Positions 40,494 through 50,207 of a DNA stretch of 51,371 nucleotides are shown here, piece after piece (position 1 is the stretch's first letter; every line of letters starts with the position of its first letter). The position numbers and the translations under genes are program-made. Source of the DNA: CAVVWJ01 sp965652025 (lineage in GTDB: Bacteria; Gemmatimonadota; Gemmatimonadetes; Gemmatimonadales; GWC2-71-9). The stretch spans positions 1 through 51,371 of the forward strand of contig CBFGTM010000025.1 of NCBI GenBank assembly GCA_965652025.1. Direction: 5' to 3'. The notes under the pieces are model-generated. The model was not told where the DNA came from. It saw nothing but the letters and a program-made list of their open reading frames with translations, and searched no databases.

Positions 40494-41170
40494 AGACCGG
40501 GAATCCGAAACGCGTAGTGCGCCCCGAGTCCGAAGGTGCTGGGATCGCCGCCGTCGATAAACACCCGGTCGTAGGCGGCGTGCACTCCGAAGCCATTCAG
40601 CAGGTTCAGCTCCACTCCACCGCCCAGCCCGAGATTGGTTTCTGTGTCAGAGATGCCGCCGCCCGAGACCCGCACGACGTCGACCCGAGGGGCGATCCAG
40701 GGTTGAATGGCCAGGACCGGGTTCGGAATCATGAGGGCAAAGCCCGCTCCGATCGGGAAGCGCAACTCGTCCTCATCGCCGGGGAGCAGTCCCACATCGG
40801 GCTTGGAGTAGCCGATTCCGGCCTGCAGCGTCACCGAGAGAGGAGTCAGTGGGCCGCCGAAAACCTTGTAATTGAGCGTAGCGCCGACCGAGACATCGTT
40901 CTCGCCGGCACCATCGGGGTCGAAGGTGGAGAGTATCGCAGTGGCCCCGAAGGCTCCGAAGCCGGCGCGGCCGCTGACCGCGTAGGCCGTCCCCTTGCCT
41001 GCCTCCTCATCGGGAAACCCGACATCGCCGTAAATGCCAATTCCGCTGGGGATGCCGTTGTTGTACACCGGAATTCCCCGCACCTGGGCCTCAGCCCGGC
41101 GGCCGCCGGCAGCAAGAGCCAGGATCACAATCGCGAGCCGGATTGCCGGTTGCGGGCGTAGGGTCAACAC
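40490..41170 (-). CDS. Outer-membrane beta-barrel protein (small, about 8-10 strands)
   Basis: A 226-residue protein from GTG 41170, preceded by AGGAG at a spacing of 8. The N-terminus is a signal peptide (IRLAIVILALAAGGRRAEAQ). The mature region alternates Gly/aromatic strands: GIGIYGDVGF, AYAVSGRAGFGAFGATAILSTF, SVGATLNYKV, LSVTLQAGIGYSKP, and ends YAFRIPGL. Family not recognised. It shares its layout with the next gene upstream (41323-41940), so the two may be paralogous barrels. Confidence 0.72.
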   Translation of the reverse strand: MLTLRPQPAIRLAIVILALAAGGRRAEAQVRGIPVYNNGIPSGIGIYGDVGFPDEEAGKGTAYAVSGRAGFGAFGATAILSTFDPDGAGENDVSVGATLNYKVFGGPLTPLSVTLQAGIGYSKPDVGLLPGDEDELRFPIGAGFALMIPNPVLAIQPWIAPRVDVVRVSGGGISDTETNLGLGGGVELNLLNGFGVHAAYDRVFIDGGDPSTFGLGAHYAFRIPGL

Positions 41171-41272
41171 TCGTCTCTCCTGAGTAGCTCAACTTGCCGA
41201 GCCGGCTGCGGCGCGCCGCAAGGTACTCGCGCCCTTCGAACGAAGTCAACCAAAGCTGCGGCTCGAAAGAAA

Positions 41273-41300
41273 ACGCCCGTCCGCTTGCGCGGACGGGCGT
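41273..41300 (-). terminator. Intrinsic terminator of the barrel gene at 41323-41940
   Basis: ACGCCCGTCCGC (41273-41284) and GCGGACGGGCGT (41289-41300) form a perfect 12-bp stem with a four-base loop. On the minus strand TTTTCTTTCG follows. It would end the atpA-G-D-C-barrel transcript. Confidence 0.92.
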
Positions 41301-41322
41301 GCCCACCAGGAAGGGGGCGATC

Positions 41323-41940
41323 TTACCGGACGTACGTCAAGGCGATGCCGACTCCCTCGAGATCGCCCAGACCACCGCTCACTCGGGCCGACCAGTCCTG
41401 GCCCAGCCGCATGTCGACGCCCAGGCCCAGTGCAAAGCCGACATCACTGCCGCCCTGAGCGCCTATAACCGGGACCAGTGTGGGATGGGCATACGGAGTG
41501 AACGTGGTTTTCGACCCCTCGAGCTCGAACCGTCGGCCCACCGTGAGACCCACCGGCAAGTAGATGAGGTCGTCGCCATCGCCGATGTTGAGCCCGGCTC
41601 CAACAGTCAGCGCGCCATCGAGCGGGAAACTCTCGCTATAGTTGATCACTCGAGTACGGAAGTTGCCGCCCAGCAGAAGGCGCATATCACCATCGGCCGG
41701 ATCGGCGAAACCTGCCCGAAGGCCAAAATCGTTGGAGCCTCGGCCGTAGCTGTAGAACCCCTCTAAAGCGTAATCGACCCCTTCGCCGGGGTCCGAGAAC
41801 GCAGCGCCAAACTCATGGCTGGTGAACGCACGATATGGCGCCTTGAATATCGGCGTTCCGGTCTCTTGCGCCGCCGACTCCGTCGCGGACCATGCGAGGA
41901 CGGTTGCCACCAAGAGCCCACCAAAGAGACTACGACGCAT
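41323..41940 (-). CDS. Outer-membrane beta-barrel protein
   Basis: A 205-residue protein from ATG 41940 with AAGGAGA 5-6 bases upstream. The signal peptide is MRRSLFGGLLVATVLAWSATESAAQ. Strand-like segments include VDYALEGFYSYGRGSNDFGLRAGFA, MRLLLGGNFRTRV, LTVGAGLNIGD and a last strand GVGIALTYVR. No family motif. Its start overlaps the end of atpC by 11 bases, so it is in the ATP synthase transcript, which is unusual for a barrel protein. Confidence 0.72.
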   Translation of the reverse strand: MRRSLFGGLLVATVLAWSATESAAQETGTPIFKAPYRAFTSHEFGAAFSDPGEGVDYALEGFYSYGRGSNDFGLRAGFADPADGDMRLLLGGNFRTRVINYSESFPLDGALTVGAGLNIGDGDDLIYLPVGLTVGRRFELEGSKTTFTPYAHPTLVPVIGAQGGSDVGFALGLGVDMRLGQDWSARVSGGLGDLEGVGIALTYVR

Positions 41941-42193
41941 TGGATTCTCCTTCAACGTGTTCGGTAACCACACGCACCCGGTTGTCGACTACCTGCAGAA
42001 ATCCGCCACGTATGGAGAAGCGACTGACCGCGTCTGCCCGGCGAACCGTCAGCGTACCTTCGCCCAGCAGTGTCATGAACGGTGCGTGGTTCGGCAGGAT
42101 GCCGACCTGCCCATCGAAGGCAGGTGCTACGATTGCATCCGCCTCACCGTCGAACATAGAGGCCTCAGGGGAGATCACCGTGACCTGCATCAC
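41930..42193 (-). CDS. atpC: ATP synthase F1 subunit epsilon (short form)
   Basis: An 87-residue subunit covering only the N-terminal beta-sandwich: VTVISPEASMFDGEADAIVAPAFDGQVGILPNHAPFMTLLGEGTL and RFSIRGGFLQVVDNRVRVV. The C-terminal helical hairpin, present in about 130-residue forms and able to inhibit ATP hydrolysis, is absent. ATGATG at the start overlaps the atpD stop. The domain couples F1 to the c-ring. Confidence 0.93.
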   Translation of the reverse strand: MMQVTVISPEASMFDGEADAIVAPAFDGQVGILPNHAPFMTLLGEGTLTVRRADAVSRFSIRGGFLQVVDNRVRVVTEHVEGESNAS

Positions 42194-43650
42194 CCGCTCG
42201 CTAACTGTTTTGCGCGCGCCACAACGTCATCGATTCCGCCCTGCATATAAAACGCTTGCTCAGGCAAGCTGTCGAATTCACCGGCCACCACTCGCTCGAA
42301 GCTGGAGATGGTATCGTCCAGCTTGACGTACTTGCCGGGGAATCCAGTAAACTGCTCTGCCACGAAGAACGGCTGGGAGAGGAACCGCGCGATGCGTCGC
42401 GCCCGGGCCACGATGAGCTTGTCTTCTTCGCTCAGCTCGTCCATACCCAGAATGGCGATGATGTCCTGCAGCGCCTTGTAACGCTGGAGAATGCGCTGCA
42501 CCCCGATGGCGACATCGTAGTGCCGCTGCCCCACATACTGTGGATCGAGAATCCGGCTCGAGCTGTCGAGCGGGTCGACCGCGGGATAGATGCCCAGCTC
42601 CGCGATGGCTCGGGAGAGCACCACGGTCGCGTCCAGGTGGGCGAAGGCGGTGGCCGGAGCCGGATCGGTGAGGTCGTCGGCCGGTACGTAGATCGCCTGT
42701 ACCGAAGTAATCGATCCAGTCTTGGTGGAGGTGATCCGCTCCTGCAGATCACCCATCTCGGTCGCCAGGGTGGGCTGATAGCCGACGGCGCTGGGCATTC
42801 GGCCGAGTAGCGCCGACACTTCGGATCCAGCCTGAGTGAAGCGGAAGATGTTATCGATGAAGAGCAGAACGTCCTGGCCCTGGATGTCGCGGAAATATTC
42901 GGCCACCGTGAGCCCCGTAAGGCCGACCCGGAGACGGGCGCCAGGCGGTTCGTTCATCTGGCCATAGATCAGGGCCACATTCTCCAGGATCTTCGCCTCT
43001 TTGAACTCGAGGTAGAGGTCATTGCCTTCGCGGGTTCGCTCCCCCACGCCGCAGAAGACCGATCGGCCGCCGTGTCCCTTGGCCACGTTATTGATCAGCT
43101 CCTGAATGACGACGGTCTTGCCCACACCGGCGCCGCCGAACAGCCCGATCTTGCCACCTTTTACAAACGGCGCGATGAGATCGATGACCTTGATTCCGGT
43201 CTCGAAGATCTCGGTCTTGGGCTCGAGATCGGTGAACTTCGGGGTCTCCCGGTGGATGGGCCAGCGCTCGGTGTCCTTGGGGAGCGCAGGGCCCCCGTCC
43301 ACCGGCTCACCCAGCACGTTGAGAATGCGGCCCAGCGGGGCCTCGCCCACCGGAGCGGTGATCGGGTTGTTGGTATCGAGGACCTGCATCCCGCGAGTCA
43401 CCCCATCGGTGCTGCTCATGGCCACCGCGCGGACCTGGTTCTGCCCGATGTGCTGCTGGACCTCGGCGGTGAGGCGTACCGGCACCGGCCCGCTGCTGTC
43501 TTCAATCACCAGGGCATTGTAGATCTCGGGAAGATGCTCGGGCTCGAACTCGACGTCGAGGACCGGCCCGATGACCTGTACCACCCGGCCGATATTCTTC
43601 TCGGTGGTCTTTGCGGTACCGACTCTCTCCGTTGCTATCGCAGTGGCCAT
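42190..43650 (-). CDS. atpD: ATP synthase F1 subunit beta
   Basis: A 486-residue catalytic subunit. Walker A is GLFGGAGVGKTVVIQELI, followed by GVGERTREGNDLY, the Walker B strand DVLLFIDNIFRFTQAGSEVSALLGRMPSAVGYQPTL and the DELSEED lever (MDELSEEDKLIV). N-terminal beta-barrel intact (GRVVQVIGPVLDVEF). It converts ADP and phosphate to ATP on the F1 head with AtpA. It lies 44 bases after atpG; that gap contains one GGGAAGCGGGGA-type repeat unit. Confidence 0.98.
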   Translation of the reverse strand: MATAIATERVGTAKTTEKNIGRVVQVIGPVLDVEFEPEHLPEIYNALVIEDSSGPVPVRLTAEVQQHIGQNQVRAVAMSSTDGVTRGMQVLDTNNPITAPVGEAPLGRILNVLGEPVDGGPALPKDTERWPIHRETPKFTDLEPKTEIFETGIKVIDLIAPFVKGGKIGLFGGAGVGKTVVIQELINNVAKGHGGRSVFCGVGERTREGNDLYLEFKEAKILENVALIYGQMNEPPGARLRVGLTGLTVAEYFRDIQGQDVLLFIDNIFRFTQAGSEVSALLGRMPSAVGYQPTLATEMGDLQERITSTKTGSITSVQAIYVPADDLTDPAPATAFAHLDATVVLSRAIAELGIYPAVDPLDSSSRILDPQYVGQRHYDVAIGVQRILQRYKALQDIIAILGMDELSEEDKLIVARARRIARFLSQPFFVAEQFTGFPGKYVKLDDTISSFERVVAGEFDSLPEQAFYMQGGIDDVVARAKQLASG

Positions 43651-43694
43651 GCCTGTGTCTCTCGATATTCAGTGTGATGTTCCCGCTTCCCCGC

Positions 43695-44613
43695 CTACCC
43701 CTGCAACGCGGCCGCTCCGCCCACGATCTCGGCGATCTCCTGAGTGATCTGCGCCTGCCGCTGCCGGTTGTAGGTCCGCTTCAGCAGCTCGAGAATCTCC
43801 CCGGCATTGTCGGTGGCATTCTTCATGGCGGTGCGCCGGGCCCCGTGCTCCGCCGCCGCTGTCTCAACCAGACCTCGGTAGACCATGTTCCGGACATAGA
43901 GCGGCAGCAGCTGCTCCAGGATCGCGGGCGCATTGGGCGCCAGAATATAGTTGGCCGTCTTCGTGTGGCTGGAGTCCTCTGCCTTTCCTGCTTCCGAGGT
44001 TCCCCGCTTTCCCGCCGCCGTGCCGGCCTCGACCGGCAGAATCCGAACGGTGGTCGGGGGGGTCTGCAAGGCGCTGAGGAACCGGGCCTGAACCAAGTCC
44101 ACGCTGGCCAGCTCACCGGACGCGTACGACTCGATCAGTGGCGCCACGATTTCACCGGCATGCTCCGCGGTGGGCCGATCGCCGACATCCATGCGTTCCA
44201 GCGCGAGCTTGCGGCCCAGATATCTGAAGAACCCGATGCCTTTCTTGCCGACGCCGTAGAGCTCGACCTCATAGCCCTCGGACTCCAGGACCTCGATCCG
44301 CCGGCGGGCTTCCTTGATCAGATTCGAGTTGAAGCCTCCGGCCAGACCACGGTTCGAGGTCAGCAGGATAACGGCAGCACGGCGAGGTCCACCCTTACCT
44401 GGTGGCGCGGGTTGCCGCAGCAACGGAAACTCGTCGGCCAGGTCTGGGGCGTAGAGGTCCGCAATGACGTCACGAAGCGCCTCGGCGTAGGGCCGGGCGG
44501 CGATGACGCGATCCTGAGCTCGCTTGAGCTTGGACGTGGCCACCAGCTCCATCGTCTTGGTGATCTTGCGGGTGTTCTGGACCGAGCGGATCCGCCCCTT
44601 CAGCTGCCGGCTC

Positions 44614-44621
<8 letters not shown>
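43695..44621 (-). CDS. atpG: ATP synthase F1 subunit gamma
   Basis: A 308-residue central-stalk subunit. The N-terminal helix KGRIRSVQNTRKITKTMELVATSKLKRAQ and the C-terminal NATDNAGEILELLKRTYNRQRQAQITQEIAEIVGGAAAL are canonical. Between about residues 196 and 218 lies an extra stretch (EAGTAAGKRGTSEAGKAEDS) coded by units of the intergenic GGAAGCGGGGA repeat. It is in a surface part of the Rossmann-like domain and likely tolerated. The start overlaps the atpA stop by 8 bases. Confidence 0.96.
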
Positions 44622-46197
<1,576 letters not shown>

Positions 46198-46238
46198 TGG
46201 CTCTCGAAAGCAGGGCTGAAGGTAGGCTACAATCTAGC

Positions 46239-46256
46239 TTGTGAAAATAATCACAA
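46239..46256 (-). promoter_or_regulatory. Perfect CRP/FNR-type operator upstream of atpA
   Basis: On the minus strand the site reads TTGTGATTATTTTCACAA, a perfect TGTGA-N6-TCACA palindrome with one further matching pair at each end. GCTAGATT follows at once, with TAGATT (46236-46231) as a possible -10. If so the site is centred near -23, between the promoter boxes. Its A/T content stands out in this GC-rich DNA. Confidence 0.65.
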
Positions 46257-46281
46257 TGGGGGGATGAGCAAGCCAGCCGAG

Positions 46282-47049
46282 TCAGCGTCGACTGCGGGTG
46301 TTCCCCCTGAGAAACGCCGCCAGTACCCCCCGAGGTCCCAACCGACCCAGCTCCGTGCTCGGCACGTTGGCTATACGCCGGGCGGTATTCGCCAGGTGGC
46401 CGGGCGAGGCGTAGTTGAGCAGGCGGACCACTGTGGGTATGGAGTAGCCCGGATTGGCCAGCAGTTGAGCGGCGCAGGCTACCCTGGTGAGATCGATGAC
46501 CCGCTTGAGGTTGGGGGCACCGCCCGCGCCGAACTGCCGGGAGAGATGCTCCCGGCTGATCCGCAGCCGGCGGGATAGTGCACCTGTTCGAATGGGCCAT
46601 TCCACTTCGCCCAGGAGCAGGTCCCAGGCGGCGTGTTGCAGGGGCTCGGTCAGGCGAAGCACCCGGGGGGCCTCGGCCAGTGCCCGGCGCCGCTCGGCGG
46701 TCAGGGATGACCGGCTTACCAGCTCGCCGACAACGGAATCGTCTACGCCTTCGACCGCCACCAACGACATGGCGTCCCGGCAGGCCAGCAACAACTCGCC
46801 GTCGTCGGGCCGGAAGGCACCATAGGCAACGACGGGGACCAGGGGCAATCGCGCCCGCAATTGGATGAGTTCCGGCATCAGTGCGGGCCGGGGGGTCACC
46901 ACAACCGAGTCGACCAGCCGCCGCTGTAGCAACCGCTGCAGTCCTGCCGGGCTGCGGCAACTGACCACTCGGGCAACTCCCCGAGGCAGGCTTCGGCGAA
47001 GAGCCAGGAGCGCCGGGCGACTGTCGAGCAGGGCGGCGATCGCGGGCAT
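46282..47049 (-). CDS. AraC-like DNA-binding regulator
   Basis: A 255-residue protein. The N-terminal half (about 1-120) is alpha/beta: RVVSCRSPAGLQRLLQRRLVDSVVV, VPVVAYGAFRPDDGELLLACRDAM, like a degenerate receiver or ligand domain without phosphorylation residues. The C-terminal half has an AraC-type double helix-turn-helix: LSRRLRISREHLSRQFGAGG and VVRLLNYASPGHLANTARRIANV. The DNA-binding target is unknown. It is the last gene of the sigma-mla-Nudix run and ends just upstream of atpA, so it could act on that operon; this is inference. Its start abuts the tandem repeat at 47050. Confidence 0.78.
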   Translation of the reverse strand: MPAIAALLDSRPALLALRRSLPRGVARVVSCRSPAGLQRLLQRRLVDSVVVTPRPALMPELIQLRARLPLVPVVAYGAFRPDDGELLLACRDAMSLVAVEGVDDSVVGELVSRSSLTAERRRALAEAPRVLRLTEPLQHAAWDLLLGEVEWPIRTGALSRRLRISREHLSRQFGAGGAPNLKRVIDLTRVACAAQLLANPGYSIPTVVRLLNYASPGHLANTARRIANVPSTELGRLGPRGVLAAFLRGNTRSRR

Positions 47050-47125
47050 GGTCAGGCGGGCGGTCGGGCGGTCGGGCGGTCGGGCAGTTGGGTGGTCGGA
47101 TGGTCAGGCGGTCCGGCGGTCAGAT
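47050..47125. repeat. Tandem array of an 8-base unit GGTCGGGC
   Basis: Nine units of consensus GGTCGGGC, three of them identical in a row (47062-47085), with a 4-base partial after the first. The array covers the last codons of the Nudix gene and reaches the start codon of the regulator. Eight bases per unit shift the frame at every copy; three units encode the octapeptide DRPTARPP. Confidence 0.88.
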
Positions 47126-47687
47126 CAGGTTCAGCGGGGAGGAGTTCGCCGCTGAGCCCAGGGGTTTCGGCGGAGCCAGGATCGGTAAGTGGTTGTGCCC
47201 GACTGACGGCCGGACGGCCCCCCCGCCCACCCCGCCCCGCCCCCACCGCCACTAGGGTCCGGACCATTTCCCCGGCGCGTTTCAAGACCCCGCGGGCGTT
47301 GTCGTAGCTCAGCACCTCGAGAGCCTCGTTGAGGGGCCGCCACTGGCACGCCGTGATCCCCTCGTCCACCTGAGGGCAGACCTCCCCCTCCGAACTCTCG
47401 AACAGAAAAAAGTGACAGTACTTGTGAATGTGGCGGCCGCGGAATCGAAAGTGCCAGTCGATGACCCGAATGGGGCCCTGCAGCACCAGATGGTCGAGTC
47501 CGGTTTCCTCCGCGGTCTCCCGCATGGCCGCTTGTGCCGGTGACTCGTCCCCCTCGAGATGTCCCTTGGGAAATCCCCAGTTGTTGTAGGAGTCGCGGAT
47601 CAGCAGATACCTGGGAGCCTGGTCGGGAACCCTTCGGAACACGATGCCACCAGCGCTCACTTCCAGCTCGGCGCGGCGCTTACTCAT
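47052..47687 (-). CDS. Nudix hydrolase with a repeat-derived tail
   Basis: A 211-residue protein. The Nudix box GHLEGDESPAQAAMRETAEETGL (about 42-64) has the full G-x5-E-x7-RE-x2-EE pattern. The domain starts VSAGGIVFRRV and ends about residue 150; it is of the bis(5'-nucleosyl) polyphosphate or MutT-like type, with substrate not determined. The last 60 residues are low-complexity (GRGGRGGRPAV, then PPDHPTTQLPDRPTARPP) and derive partly from the 8-base tandem array. TGATG overlaps the mlaD stop. Confidence 0.9.
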   Translation of the reverse strand: MSKRRAELEVSAGGIVFRRVPDQAPRYLLIRDSYNNWGFPKGHLEGDESPAQAAMRETAEETGLDHLVLQGPIRVIDWHFRFRGRHIHKYCHFFLFESSEGEVCPQVDEGITACQWRPLNEALEVLSYDNARGVLKRAGEMVRTLVAVGAGRGGRGGRPAVSRAQPLTDPGSAETPGLSGELLPAEPDLTAGPPDHPTTQLPDRPTARPPA

Positions 47688-48694
47688 CAGAAAACCGAGA
47701 TCTTGAGATACTTCGAGGGATGGGCCTTGATATCGGCGAGCAGCGCCCTGAACTCCACCACTGTCTTGGTCGTTTCGTAGTACAGAGCGGAGTCGCTGGC
47801 CAGCAATCCCAGAGTTCCATTGCCTGCCTGGAGTCTCCCCATGAGTGAGTCAGCGGCTCGGACCACCCGCACCAGGCTGGCTTCATTGCTTCGAGCCGCG
47901 GCCATGATCGAGCGCAGGTCGGCTGCCGCGGCACGAATGTCGGCGCTGGAGCCACGGGAATTGTTGAGGATGTCCTTCAGCTGATCGTCACTGGTCGCCG
48001 AATCCAGCCGGGCCACGGACCCCTGGAGCGACTTGGCGACTCCGGTGAAGGCGTCCGCAGTGGTGACGACATTTTCGCTGACCCGATCGATCCGGTCGGT
48101 CTGGGCATTGGCGAATTTGACCAGCCGGCTGGCGACGGCGGCGAGATCTTTCACGCTCTGCTGCAGGTTCATGAGGGCCGTGCTGTCGAACGCCTGGCCG
48201 ATACGCTGGGTCACGTCGGCCACGTCACCGGCAATTCGAGAGGCCTGGGCCGTGAGCTGCCCGATGTCCGGCAGAGTGGCCCCGGGCCAGGCCAGACCTC
48301 CGGCCCGATCCGATTCCACGAGGGCCTCTCGCACGTTGGGATCGGTCGGCAGCGGCTCGAAAGGAACGATGTTGGCGGACCACTCGCCGAACAGGCTGGC
48401 CGAGGCCGAGATCACCGCCGGCTTCTGGGGAAGCTCCACCACCCGGTCGATGTTGAACACAGTCTCCACCCACTCGTTTTCCACCAGTCGGATCGCCTCC
48501 ACCCGCCCTACCCGCACGCCCCGCAAGGTGACCGGTGCCCCCACACCCAAACCCCCAACCGTCCGGAACCGGGCAGTGTAGCTCGTCTTCTTCTGGTTGA
48601 CATCGCTCTCGCTCAGCCAGAGGGCCCCGCCGATGACCAGGGCGAGGGCGGCCAGGACCGCCAAGCCAACGGCGAATTCATTGCTACGCTTCAC
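47687..48694 (-). CDS. mlaD: MlaD-like MCE-domain protein
   Basis: A 335-residue protein with one N-terminal membrane anchor (FAVGLAVLAALALVIGGALWL) and an MCE domain (about 38-120: YTARFRTVGGLGVGAPVTLRGVRVGRVEAIRL). A long helical region follows (about 150-310) and ends with PSKYLKISVF, a known end for MlaD proteins of this type. It forms a ring that lets lipids pass between membranes. Overlaps mlaF by ATGA. Longer than the E. coli protein, as in non-enteric bacteria. Confidence 0.92.
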   Translation of the reverse strand: MKRSNEFAVGLAVLAALALVIGGALWLSESDVNQKKTSYTARFRTVGGLGVGAPVTLRGVRVGRVEAIRLVENEWVETVFNIDRVVELPQKPAVISASASLFGEWSANIVPFEPLPTDPNVREALVESDRAGGLAWPGATLPDIGQLTAQASRIAGDVADVTQRIGQAFDSTALMNLQQSVKDLAAVASRLVKFANAQTDRIDRVSENVVTTADAFTGVAKSLQGSVARLDSATSDDQLKDILNNSRGSSADIRAAAADLRSIMAAARSNEASLVRVVRAADSLMGRLQAGNGTLGLLASDSALYYETTKTVVEFRALLADIKAHPSKYLKISVF

Positions 48695-49440
48695 CCTACC
48701 GACCTCCGCACCAGCGCAGGCCCGGGTCGCCCGTCAATGAACTGCCGCACGATGGGATCATCCGAGGTCTGTATCTCCTGCACAGTGCCTGACTGTCTGA
48801 TCTCTCCCTGATGGAGCAAGGCGATACGGTCGCCCACGGTAAAGGCGCTCCGCATGTCGTGAGTGACCACGAGCCCGGTGACGCCGAGGTCGCGAGTCCG
48901 CATGATGAGTTGATCCATCACCGAGGAGGTGATGGGGTCCAGTCCGGTGGTCGGCTCGTCATACAGAATGTAGCTGGGCTTGAGGGCGATCGCCCGCGCG
49001 ATCCCGACCCGCTTGCGCATGCCACCGGAGAGCTCGGAGGGCATTTTGTCTTCGATGCCGCTCAGATCCACGACCGCGAGGCTCTCCCCCACTCGCTCGC
49101 GGATCAGCGCCTCGTCGCAGCCTCGCCGGACCAGCCCCAACCGGATGTTCTCGGCCACGGTAAGGGAGTCGAAGAGGGCGGCAAACTGGAAGACGTAGCC
49201 GATTCGGCCCCGCAGGGCCCGCAGCTGCTTGCGGTCGAGCTGCTGCACGTCCGCGCCGTCAACCAGCACCCGCCCGGCATCCGGCTCGAGCAGCCCCACG
49301 ATGAGCTTGAGGGTGACGCTCTTGCCGGCGCCGGACCCGCCGATGATGACGGTATTCTGGCGTTCAGGGATCTCGAGCGTCACCCGGTTCAGGATTGTCC
49401 GGGAGCCAAAGGACTTGGTCAGATTCTCCAGGGTGATCAT
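48691..49440 (-). CDS. mlaF: MlaF-like ABC transporter ATP-binding protein
   Basis: A 249-residue ATPase from ATG 49440, overlapping mlaE by ATGA; the longer frame upstream is inside mlaE and is rejected. Walker A is IIGGSGAGKSVTLKLI; the signature is ELSGGMRKRVGIARAIAL; Walker B is PSYILYDEPTTGLDPITS; the switch His is in VVTHDM. ATP hydrolysis would drive phospholipid movement through MlaE. Confidence 0.95.
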   Translation of the reverse strand: MITLENLTKSFGSRTILNRVTLEIPERQNTVIIGGSGAGKSVTLKLIVGLLEPDAGRVLVDGADVQQLDRKQLRALRGRIGYVFQFAALFDSLTVAENIRLGLVRRGCDEALIRERVGESLAVVDLSGIEDKMPSELSGGMRKRVGIARAIALKPSYILYDEPTTGLDPITSSVMDQLIMRTRDLGVTGLVVTHDMRSAFTVGDRIALLHQGEIRQSGTVQEIQTSDDPIVRQFIDGRPGPALVRRSVG

Positions 49441-50198
49441 AGCAATACCAAGGCCCAGAACGCATCCAGGACCAGGATTGCCTCGCAGCCGAGGACGACT
49501 GCCCGGGTGGTGGAGTAACCCACTCCTTCCGCTCCTCCTTCGGCGGCCAGACCCCGAAGACAACCCATGAGCGCTACCGCGGCGCCGAAGCTGGCGCTCT
49601 TGACCAGGCCGAACCAGATGTCCTTGAACTGATAGAACAACTTCAGCCCCTTGAAGAAGTCGGGGCTGGAGAGATCCAGCAGATTGATGGCGGTCAGCCA
49701 GCCGGAAGCGACGCCGACTGCCATCGCAAAGGCGGTCACCACCGGAAACATGAGTGTTGCGGCGAGCACGCGGGGGACTACCAGATAGGCGTAGCGGTCG
49801 TAGGCCAGGGTCTCGAGCGCGTCCACCTGCTCGGTGACCTTCATGGTTCCCAGCTCGGCCGCAATACTGGCTCCTACCCGGCCCGCCAGCGCCATTCCGG
49901 TGAGCACCGGCCCCAGCTCCATCATGATCGTTTTGCCGACCAGCGCGCCTACGAAGTAGAGCGGGACGGTGCCGGTAAAGATGTAGGAGGAGAGGAGTGA
50001 GAGGACGATACCGGTAAAGACCGCGATGAACAGCGCTATGGGGACCGAATCCACACCCAGCCGCCGCATCTGGGCCGCCAGGAGCGGGAGCCAGGTCTCC
50101 ACGTCGACGAGGGCGCGCCCTGCCTCGATGCTGCGGCGGCCCACGTGTGCAATGAAGCCTTCCCGAAGGGAAGGGCGAGACACTGCGGAGGGTGTCAC
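49437..50198 (-). CDS. mlaE: MlaE-like ABC permease
   Basis: A 253-residue inner-membrane permease. About five or six membrane helices; the MlaE motif is GPVLTGMALAGRVGASIAAELGTMKVTEQVDALETLAYDR. Start GTG 50198, 9 bases after the sigma factor stop; GTG 50183 is an alternative and neither has a strong ribosome site. With mlaF and mlaD it forms the core transporter. The periplasmic carrier MlaC and the STAS subunit MlaB are not in the window. Confidence 0.93.
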   Translation of the reverse strand: MTPSAVSRPSLREGFIAHVGRRSIEAGRALVDVETWLPLLAAQMRRLGVDSVPIALFIAVFTGIVLSLLSSYIFTGTVPLYFVGALVGKTIMMELGPVLTGMALAGRVGASIAAELGTMKVTEQVDALETLAYDRYAYLVVPRVLAATLMFPVVTAFAMAVGVASGWLTAINLLDLSSPDFFKGLKLFYQFKDIWFGLVKSASFGAAVALMGCLRGLAAEGGAEGVGYSTTRAVVLGCEAILVLDAFWALVLL

Positions 50199-50207
50199 GG
50201 AGGGAAG

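Noticed and set aside
46239..46256. Terminator of the AraC-like gene
   Set aside because: A 6-bp A/T-rich stem without a T tract would be weak, whereas the sequence matches the CRP/FNR consensus exactly.
47050..47125. CRISPR-like repeats
   Set aside because: The units are 8 bases with no spacers; it is a simple tandem array.
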